Assembly: GCA_023431055.1 (NCBI GenBank)
Contig: JAEYXX010000173.1
Location: 1 to 12,240 of the forward strand
Direction: 5' to 3'
Source of the DNA: Pseudomonadota bacterium
GTDB taxonomy: Bacteria > Pseudomonadota > Gammaproteobacteria > Pseudomonadales > Pseudomonadaceae
DNA length: 12,240 bases
Below the pieces are notes generated by a model, which saw nothing but the letters and a program-made list of their open reading frames with translations, ran no database searches and had not been told where the DNA came from. Position numbers and translations under genes: made by a program. This document shows positions 1-10,487 of this stretch, piece after piece (the stretch's first letter is position 1; the number at the start of each line of letters is the position of its first letter).

Positions 1-121
1 CCAGACCCGACGCCAGGCCGAAAGCCATCGGCTCGCTCATCGGCAGACCGGCGTGGGTTAGCAGGCTGGCCATGACGCCACTTTCGCAGTGGGCGCTCTG
101 GCGGTGTTCGAACGCAGTCAT
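1..121 (-). CDS. BtrH N-terminal domain protein, 5' end only (candidate acyltransferase)
   Basis: Only the first 40 residues are inside the window; the gene continues past base 1. The start is ATG at 121-119, sharing ATGA with the TGA stop of the upstream gene (4-bp overlap), with a GAGAG-type ribosome site about 5 nt upstream, so translation is probably coupled. The visible peptide begins MTAFEHRQSAHCESGVMASL and continues through THAGLP and a FGLASGL stretch. This is the N-terminal pattern I recognise from BtrH_N proteins: a His-Cys pair near residues 11-12, a hydrophobic helix, then a GLxSGL motif. BtrH of the butirosin pathway moves an acyl group from a carrier protein to an acceptor; Cys12 is the natural candidate nucleophile (inference). 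Following a DarA/DarB-like pair, a role in acyl transfer to or from a resorcinol lipid is plausible but unproven. Family call moderately sure; substrate unknown. Confidence 0.72.
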   Translation of the reverse strand, partial: MTAFEHRQSAHCESGVMASLLTHAGLPMSEPMAFGLASGL

Positions 122-525
122 GGCAACTCTCTCTGGTAACGACGCAACTCGTCGACGGTCAGGCCAAAGGCCTCGGCGTAGCGCGCCAGCAGCGAAGTGC
201 TCAAGCGGCGGTATATTTGCGGGCGAAAGTGGCGGCGCACCCGCCATTGCCACAGGCCGGTGATCTGCGCCAGCGCGGGCTCGTCCATGCGGTAGCGGTA
301 CATCAGGCATTTCAGCGGTGACAGTTCGCCGCGCTGCCAGCCCTCTCTGGCTTCGGCCTCCTGGGCTTCGAGCTCGGCGACGGCGAGCAGCGTGGAATAG
401 GCCTCAGGTTCCCAGCCATCGCTCTGGGTGCCCTGGTAATGACCGCTGGCATCCACGGCGTAAACCAGCTTGCTGTGGCCGCCATAGGTTGAGCTGTGAT
501 CCTGGGGAACCTCGTCAAGCTTCAT
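118..525 (-). CDS. Small hypothetical protein with Xre-like helical C-terminus, in dar-type operon
   Basis: A 135-residue protein I cannot name. Its ATG overlaps the 3' end of the upstream ketosynthase gene by 11 bp and its stop overlaps the next start by 4 bp, so it is an integral member of the operon. Residues 1-45 are polar and look loosely ordered; residues about 46-66 are Ala/Glu-rich and helical. Residues about 70-132 give a run of predicted helices (CLMYRYRM, EPALAQITG, LWQWRVRRHFRP, TSLLARYAEAFG, TVDELRRYQ). The spacing resembles a five-helix Cro/Xre fold with an enlarged loop after helix 3, where the arginines and tryptophans cluster. There is no signal peptide or membrane helix, so it is probably cytoplasmic. 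It could be a DNA-binding regulator of the operon, or a helical partner of the neighbouring enzymes that borrows the fold. Function not assigned. Confidence 0.85.
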   Translation of the reverse strand: MKLDEVPQDHSSTYGGHSKLVYAVDASGHYQGTQSDGWEPEAYSTLLAVAELEAQEAEAREGWQRGELSPLKCLMYRYRMDEPALAQITGLWQWRVRRHFRPQIYRRLSTSLLARYAEAFGLTVDELRRYQRELP

Positions 526-1672
526 CGCCGACCACCGTCAGGTGCATGAAAGCACTGGAGAAACGCCCACTCTCGGGCACATAGCAGAGCAGCCGCTGGC
601 CGCTCAGCAAGCGCCCACCGTTGAACAGTTCTTCGAGGATGATGAAGATCGACGCCGCACCGGTATTGCCCTTGCTGGTCAGGTTGGTGAACCAGCGCTC
701 CATCGGGATCGGCAAGTCGACATTGGCCAGACCCACGGCCAGCGGCTCGCGGAAGAACTCCGAGGAGTAGTGCGGCAAGAACCAGTCGATGTCTGCCACA
801 CGCAGCTCGCGCCGCGCCATGATGCGGCGCAGCGCCTCTTCCACGGTGTACTTGACGATGTTTTCGTTGAGCAGTTTGACGTTCTGTTTGATCGCCATCA
901 CCGACTGCTTCGCGCGCTCGTCGGCGTCGTAGCGGCTCCAGCCACGTAGGGTGTCGTCCTGCATGTCGGCACCGGCATACATGCAGGGCGGCATCTGGTC
1001 GGCGAAGGAGTAGATATCCAGCCAGTCGATGCGCAGGCTCAGACCGCTCGGATTCGGACGATCCTGCAGCAGCACGGCGCCAGCGCCATCGGACAGCATC
1101 CAGCGCAGGAAATCCTTCTCGAAAGCGATCTCCGGATGCTTTTCCAGCTCATCGACGCGGCTTTCGTATTCGGCGTTGAAGTTGCGCGCCTGCATCAGAG
1201 TCGAGGCGACCTCCGAGCCGCAGGCCACCGCAGTGCGGCTCTCGCCACTGGCCACGCTCATCCAGGCGTATTTCAGCGCGGTCATGCCACACAGGCAGAT
1301 ACCGGCCGTGGTCGCCACCTCGCAGGACGGGTTGCCCAGCTCGCCGTGCACCATTACGGCATGGCCCGGCATCACCTGATCCGGCGACGAGGTGCTGGCC
1401 ACCAGGCAATCGAGCTGGCTCAGCTCGAAACCCTCGCCCTGCAAGCCGCGTATCGCTTCGGCGCTGAGCTGCGCATTGCTCATGCTCGGCTCGCCGGTCG
1501 CCGGGTCGATGACGTAGTGACGCTGCACGATGCCGTTGCGGCGCAGCACCAGCTTGCGCGCGCGTGACGGTTTGCCGCCGACCATACCCAGGCGCGCTTC
1601 CATCTGCTCGTTATCCACGGGCTCGTGCGGCAGGCAGGCGCTGATGCGGTTGATGAATACAGGGGTTACCAC
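515..1672 (-). CDS. FabH-type beta-ketoacyl synthase III, DarB-like
   Basis: A 385-residue thiolase-fold ketosynthase when read from GTG at 1672-1670. I chose this start because GAGGT stands 6 nt upstream and the protein then opens with VTPVFINRISACLP, a typical family N-terminus; an in-frame TTG at 1714 would overlap the upstream gene and has less support. The FabH triad is visible: Cys126 in TTAGICLCGMTALKYA, His301 in LPHYSS and Asn336 in SKGNTGAAS. Other family marks are STSSPDQ, FLRWMLSDGAGA and PESGRFS. The long N-terminal insert with GMVGGKPSRARK is what I associate with DarB, which joins two acyl units and closes a 1,3-cyclohexanedione ring, rather than with housekeeping FabH. The DarA-like gene sits 19 bp upstream, supporting that reading. 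Substrate chain lengths cannot be told from sequence. FabH-type fold is sure; the DarB assignment is probable. Confidence 0.9.
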   Translation of the reverse strand: MVTPVFINRISACLPHEPVDNEQMEARLGMVGGKPSRARKLVLRRNGIVQRHYVIDPATGEPSMSNAQLSAEAIRGLQGEGFELSQLDCLVASTSSPDQVMPGHAVMVHGELGNPSCEVATTAGICLCGMTALKYAWMSVASGESRTAVACGSEVASTLMQARNFNAEYESRVDELEKHPEIAFEKDFLRWMLSDGAGAVLLQDRPNPSGLSLRIDWLDIYSFADQMPPCMYAGADMQDDTLRGWSRYDADERAKQSVMAIKQNVKLLNENIVKYTVEEALRRIMARRELRVADIDWFLPHYSSEFFREPLAVGLANVDLPIPMERWFTNLTSKGNTGAASIFIILEELFNGGRLLSGQRLLCYVPESGRFSSAFMHLTVVGDEA

Positions 1673-1678
1673 GGTCTT

Positions 1679-1683
1679 ACCTC
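1679..1683 (-). promoter_or_regulatory. Ribosome binding site deciding the GTG start of the ketosynthase gene
   Basis: GAGGT on the minus strand, followed by a 6-nt spacer and GTG at 1672-1670. It lies in the gap after the stop codon of the DarA-like gene (1694-1692). No comparable site was seen for the longer TTG-initiated reading from 1714, which would place this element inside the coding region. Confidence 0.7.
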
Positions 1684-1691
1684 GGGTCACT

Positions 1692-2609
1692 TCACTCGCC
1701 GGACGGGCCGGCAAAGTAGGCCTTCTCTCGCTGGATACGCGCCTTGAACAGCGGCGCCAGCAATTTTTTCAACACCGCCGTGATCGGCACCACGGTCAGG
1801 ATCAGGCAAATCAGAAACACGATATACAGCACCAGCCCGGCACCGCGCCGGCGACTCTGCTGCGGGCCAAGCGCCGAGAGCAGTCGGCTCCACAGGGTGA
1901 AACTACGGTTGCCGACCTTTTCACTGGCGATCAGTTTTTCATCCACTTTCACCGCGCCCAAGCCAGCGAGCATCGGTGTCTCGATGGGCTGTTGGTCAGC
2001 GAGTAGCCGACGCGTCATAGCGTCGCCGAAACGACTGGCTGCCGCCAATTCCCGCTCGTCGATACCCGCGCGCGGTACCCAGCTATAGGGCTTCTGCCGG
2101 CCGGTGAACATCCACAGCGGCGTGGCCAGGAAGCTCGCCGCCGTACCGCAGGCATCGGTCAGCACGACGTTATCCACCAGCTTCGCACCCAGCGCCTGCA
2201 GGCGCGCCTTGACCTTCTCCTGGGCCATCAGCCACATGTTGCGGCAACCGATCAGCGTGACCACCGGCGTGTTCTTCAGCAAGCGGGCGGCCTCGGGCGA
2301 GGCGAGAAAACTGGTGCAGGGCAGCGAGGGCGAGAGGAACCACACCTGATAGGCCAGGATCACCAGGTCGTAGCGCTTGTCGGCGTCCACGGCCAGTGGC
2401 AGCAACGGCTGCGGCTTCATCAGCACGGTTTCCGGGAAGATGCGAAAGAACCCGAGAAAGGGCCAGGGAAAGGGAAAAGGTTGGGCAGGTTGCAGCGCCA
2501 GGAAATCCACTTCGATGCCGTCGCACTCGCGCAACGGCGCACAGACCGATTGCGCCAAGCGGTCTAATTGGCCAGTCTGTGAGAAGTGGACGACTAAAAC
2601 ATGACGCAT
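1692..2609 (-). CDS. DarA-like flavodoxin-fold protein with C-terminal membrane helix
   Basis: A 305-residue protein starting at ATG 2609-2607, with AGGGA about 11 nt upstream. Residues 4-15 (VLVVHFSQTGQL) are a flavodoxin-type FMN phosphate loop of S-x-T-G type. Residues 84-102 (ILAYQVWFLSPSLPCTSF) and the NMWLMAQ stretch near 124-130 match the second and third flavin loops. Residues about 257-280 form one hydrophobic segment (LVLYIVFLICLILTVVPITAV) flanked by SRRR before and KK after, so the protein is probably anchored to the inner membrane with the FMN domain in the cytoplasm. The order with the ketosynthase downstream is that of darA-darB. DarA proteins are annotated as dialkylresorcinol condensing enzymes and act with DarB; an aromatising oxidation by the flavin is the likely chemistry (recalled, not shown here). 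It is the first gene of the operon. A generic NAD(P)H:quinone oxidoreductase is the alternative. Confidence 0.85.
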   Translation of the reverse strand: MRHVLVVHFSQTGQLDRLAQSVCAPLRECDGIEVDFLALQPAQPFPFPWPFLGFFRIFPETVLMKPQPLLPLAVDADKRYDLVILAYQVWFLSPSLPCTSFLASPEAARLLKNTPVVTLIGCRNMWLMAQEKVKARLQALGAKLVDNVVLTDACGTAASFLATPLWMFTGRQKPYSWVPRAGIDERELAAASRFGDAMTRRLLADQQPIETPMLAGLGAVKVDEKLIASEKVGNRSFTLWSRLLSALGPQQSRRRGAGLVLYIVFLICLILTVVPITAVLKKLLAPLFKARIQREKAYFAGPSGE

Positions 2610-2638
2610 TTGCGGCGCATTCCCTGCAAAATGTGCAA

Positions 2639-2647
2639 ATTATGCCA
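2639..2647 (-). promoter_or_regulatory. Candidate extended -10 promoter of the dar-type operon
   Basis: On the minus strand TGGCATAAT combines a TGn extension with CATAAT (5 of 6 bases of TATAAT). Start of transcription would fall near 2632, about 22 nt before the ATG at 2609. No good -35 hexamer is seen at 16-18 bp, as is common for extended -10 promoters. It lies in the 65-bp gap shared with the divergent DUF2141 gene, for which I found no convincing promoter. Confidence 0.4.
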
Positions 2648-2674
2648 CAGAGAATTCTTCAAACCGTAACCTGC

Positions 2675-3124
2675 ATGCGCCAACTTTGCCTATTGGTTCC
2701 GCTACTCCTTTGCCAGACGATCCAGGCAGGCGACCTGCTGATCGAAGTGGACGGCAAACAGGATCAGGCAACGCTTTACCTGGCGCTGGTACCCGCCGAC
2801 CAGCAGGACTGGCAGCCCAGCCTGCGCGAACAGCAGGGTACACAAACACCACTGCGACTGAGCGATCTGCCGCCCGGCCGGTATGCCATACAGGTGTTCC
2901 AGGACAGCAACGGCAACGGCCAGCTGGATCTCAGCCCGCGTGGCATCCCGCTGGAACCCGTGGGATTCTCCGGCAATCCGTCGCTCTTCGGCGGCAAACC
3001 CAAACCCAGCGACAGCCTGTTCGAGCACGGCACGACGGACAACGTGATCAGCGTGCGTCTGATTCCACCGCGCAAGAACAAGGAGCGCCTGGCCCCTGTT
3101 GCACCACGCGCTGGGGATCGCTAG
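2675..3124 (+). CDS. Secreted DUF2141 family protein
   Basis: A 149-residue protein from ATG 2675. Residues 1-18 (MRQLCLLVPLLLCQTIQA) are a short signal peptide with likely cleavage after Ala18, so the product is periplasmic or outer surface. The mature part is a small beta-rich domain. It carries DSNGNGQLD (77-85), a calcium-loop-like D-x-N-x-N-G-x-x-D motif, and GIPLEPVGFS (90-99), the hallmark of DUF2141; the Lys/Arg-rich tail (about 133-149) is extra. An in-frame ATG at 2642 would lengthen the signal peptide to 29 residues; neither ATG has a clear ribosome site, so the start is uncertain. It is divergent from the DarA-like gene and convergent with hemE. No biochemical function is established for the family as far as I know; a role alongside the neighbouring lipid cluster is only inference from position. 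Confidence 0.85.
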   Translation: MRQLCLLVPLLLCQTIQAGDLLIEVDGKQDQATLYLALVPADQQDWQPSLREQQGTQTPLRLSDLPPGRYAIQVFQDSNGNGQLDLSPRGIPLEPVGFSGNPSLFGGKPKPSDSLFEHGTTDNVISVRLIPPRKNKERLAPVAPRAGDR

Positions 3125-3150
3125 CGGCCAGGCGGACAGGCCTGGCCGCT
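3123..3150. terminator. Perfect 10-bp inverted repeat between convergent genes, possible bidirectional terminator
   Basis: AGCGGCCAGG (3123-3132) and CCTGGCCGCT (3141-3150) are exact reverse complements around an 8-nt loop. The left arm begins inside the TAG stop codon of the DUF2141 gene and the right arm ends 10 bp before the hemE stop. Stem strength and location suit a shared terminator for both transcripts. No T-tract follows on either strand, so intrinsic termination would be weak; mRNA 3'-end protection or Rho-assisted ending is also possible. Confidence 0.6.
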
Positions 3151-3160
3151 CGGCTGCGAC

Positions 3161-4228
3161 TTACTGGTGATACTGCGCGGACAGCTCGTGCACGGCCTCG
3201 AAGAAAGCGCCAGCGTGGGCCGGGTCGACTTCCGGGGTGATGCCATGGCCAAGGTTGAACACATGGCCGCTGCCTGCACCGTAAGCAGCCAGGATGCGCG
3301 CCACCTCGGCACGAATCGCCGCCGGCTTGGCGTAGAGCACCGCCGGGTCCATGTTGCCCTGCAGGGCAACCTTGGCACCGACACGGGCACGGGCGCTGCC
3401 GATATCGCACGTCCAGTCCAGGCCCAGTGCTTCGGCGCCGGTGTCAGCCAGGGATTCGAGCCACAGGCCACCACCCTTGGTGAACAGGATCACCGGCACA
3501 CATCGGCCATCATGCTCGCGAATCAGACCGTCTACGATCTGCTTCATGTAGCGCAGGGAGAACTCCTGGTAAGCCGCGGCCGACAGCGCGCCGCCCCACG
3601 AATCGAAGATCTGCACCGCCTGCGCACCGGCCAGGATTTGCCCGTTGAGATAAGCAGTGACCGACTGCGCCAACTTGTCGAGCAGCGCGTGCAAGGCCTG
3701 GGGATTGTCGTAGAGCATGGCCTTGGTCTTGCGGAAGTCCTTCGACGAGCCGCCTTCGACCATGTAGGTGGCGAGCGTCCACGGGCTGCCGGAGAAGCCG
3801 ATCAGCGGCACACGGCCACCCAGCTCGCGGCGAATGGTACGCACGGCGTCCATCACGTAGCCCAGGTCCTTCTCCGGATCCGGCACCGGTAGCGCCTCGA
3901 TGTCGGCCAGGCTGCTGACTACCTTCTTGAAACGCGGGCCTTCGCCAGTCTCGAAGTACAGGCCCTGGCCCATGGCATCGGGAATGGTGAGGATGTCGGA
4001 GAACAGAATCGCCGCATCCAGTTGCGGGTAGCGATCCAGGGGCTGGATGGTGACCTCGCAGGCCAGTTCCGGATTCTTCATCAGGCTCACGAAGTCGCCG
4101 GCCTTGGCCCGGGTCGCGCGGTACTCCGGCAGATAGCGGCCGGCCTGGCGCATCATCCAGATCGGCGTGACATCCACGGGTTGCTTGAGCAGGGCACGAA
4201 GGAAACGGTCGTTCTTCAGGGCGGTCAT
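3161..4228 (-). CDS. hemE: Uroporphyrinogen decarboxylase
   Basis: A 355-residue cytoplasmic enzyme, the usual family length. It removes four carboxyl groups from uroporphyrinogen III to give coproporphyrinogen III in haem synthesis, without a cofactor. The first signature [15 protein letters not shown] (22-36) holds substrate-binding Arg27 and Arg31. Asp78 in ILFSDIL is the key active-site acid. The second signature [16 protein letters not shown] (144-159) carries Tyr155. The C-terminal [13 protein letters not shown] motif holds the conserved His. The start at [10 protein letters not shown] is chosen because it matches Pseudomonas HemE as I remember it; longer in-frame starts reach up to 4318 into the gltD terminator. 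The ribosome site is weak (a GGA stretch). Only about 40 bp separates the terminator from the ATG and no clear promoter is seen there, so transcription may start within the end of gltD or rely on read-through. No signs of damage. Confidence 0.98.
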   Translation of the reverse strand: MTALKNDRFLRALLKQPVDVTPIWMMRQAGRYLPEYRATRAKAGDFVSLMKNPELACEVTIQPLDRYPQLDAAILFSDILTIPDAMGQGLYFETGEGPRFKKVVSSLADIEALPVPDPEKDLGYVMDAVRTIRRELGGRVPLIGFSGSPWTLATYMVEGGSSKDFRKTKAMLYDNPQALHALLDKLAQSVTAYLNGQILAGAQAVQIFDSWGGALSAAAYQEFSLRYMKQIVDGLIREHDGRCVPVILFTKGGGLWLESLADTGAEALGLDWTCDIGSARARVGAKVALQGNMDPAVLYAKPAAIRAEVARILAAYGAGSGHVFNLGHGITPEVDPAHAGAFFEAVHELSAQYHQ

Positions 4229-4270
4229 GGCAGCATCCAGCGAAAAAAGTGCGGGCATTTTCGCAGACCG

Positions 4271-4305
4271 CAAAACAAAAGGCACGGCGGGTGCAGGGCC
4301 TTTTG
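4271..4305 (-). terminator. Rho-independent terminator after gltBD
   Basis: On the minus strand CAAAAGGC (4305-4298) pairs with GCCTTTTG (4283-4276), an 8-bp perfect stem. The loop can form a further small GCAC/GTGC hairpin. The strand continues as TTTTG, giving a T-rich tail. It lies 43 bp after the gltD stop and 42 bp before the hemE ATG. A second, weaker T6 run follows at about 4245-4250. It should separate the gltBD transcript from hemE at least partly. Confidence 0.75.
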
Positions 4306-4348
4306 TCCATCGGGTCAATTTGTCGCGGGCAAGTCGCGACGCAATCGA

Positions 4349-5776
<1,428 letters not shown>

Positions 5777-5801
5777 TCATCAAACCACTTCAGGCGCATT
5801 C

Positions 5802-10250
<4,449 letters not shown>

Positions 10251-10326
10251 AGGGGAAACTCTCACCAGGCTGCCTAGACCTCAGGCAAATTACTTTCTAA
10301 TTCAATTACTTAAACCCGAATAGCAG

Positions 10327-10338
10327 GCACGGGCGTGC
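10327..10338. repeat. Short palindrome in the gltB leader
   Basis: GCACG-GG-CGTGC, two 5-bp arms around 2 bp, lies about 20 bp downstream of the predicted gltB transcription start and 77 bp before the ATG. The 2-nt spacer is too tight for an RNA hairpin, so if functional it is more likely a protein-binding half-site pair. The rest of the 5' leader (10251-10355) is A/T-rich near 10288-10315 and holds one small hairpin candidate (TGCCT/AGGCA at 10271-10287). No recognised riboswitch or leader peptide was seen. Confidence 0.3.
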
Positions 10339-10361
10339 TTTGCATGGGCAAAAGGGAGGTC

Positions 10362-10390
10362 ATTGTACATATCCACCCATGACGTCACAA
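10362..10390 (-). promoter_or_regulatory. Sigma70-type promoter of gltBD
   Basis: On the minus strand TTGTGA (10390-10385, 4 of 6 consensus bases) and TACAAT (10367-10362, 5 of 6) are separated by exactly 17 bp. The start site would fall near 10355, giving a leader of about 105 nt before the gltB ATG. No better promoter was found in the 237-bp gap between the DamX-like gene and gltB. Confidence 0.6.
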
Positions 10391-10402
10391 ATTTTCGTGA
10401 CG
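10383..10402. promoter_or_regulatory. Operator-like inverted repeat over the gltB -35 region
   Basis: CGTCAC (10383-10388) and GTGACG (10397-10402) are perfect 6-bp arms around an A/T-rich 8-bp spacer, so half-site centres are 14 bp apart. The left arm covers part of the -35 hexamer, and the overlapping TGACGTCA (10380-10387) is itself an 8-bp palindrome. The position suits a repressor, or an activator contacting RNA polymerase. I do not recognise the regulator: it lacks the TGTGA-N6-TCACA pattern of Vfr/CRP and the NtrC pattern is not evident. Confidence 0.4.
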
Positions 10403-10440
10403 AAGGGGTGAATATTTATGTCGCAAAAACGAAGGACTGG

Positions 10441-10470
10441 ACCGCAAGGTCGTGCTAACGACCAGGCGGT
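10441..10470 (-). terminator. Stem-loop after the DamX-like gene, terminator-like
   Basis: Nested inverted repeat: outer arms ACCGC/GCGGT (10441-10445, 10466-10470) and inner arms GGTCGT/ACGACC (10448-10453, 10458-10463) around a 4-nt loop, with symmetric 2-nt internal mismatches. It lies 17 bp after the stop of the DamX-like gene. On the minus strand a T5 run comes only about 10 nt later, so it is a weak intrinsic terminator at best; it may end or stabilise the aroB operon transcript. Confidence 0.5.
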
Positions 10471-10487
10471 CATCTTACGACAGAGCG

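Noticed and set aside
1673..1714. Upstream TTG start adding 14 residues to the ketosynthase.
   Set aside because: It would overlap the DarA-like gene by 23 bp, the added residues do not look like the family, and GAGGT stands 6 nt before the downstream GTG.
2396..2674. N-terminal extension of the DUF2141 frame back to 2396.
   Set aside because: It lies opposite the start of the DarA-like gene, is Arg-rich without a domain, and would bury the signal peptide.
4229..4318. Longer hemE reading adding 30 residues.
   Set aside because: The extension runs through the gltBD terminator and is absent from Pseudomonas HemE as I know it; 355 residues is the normal length.
10251..10265. In-frame GTG five codons upstream of gltB.
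   Set aside because: Family members start at MKAGLY with a short propeptide before the catalytic Cys.
10277..10361. GACCTC (10277-10282) and GAGGTC (10356-10361) as long-range arms of a leader switch.
   Set aside because: The promoter-proximal arm falls upstream of the predicted transcription start, so it would not be in the RNA; 6 bp over 73 bp is also expected by chance.
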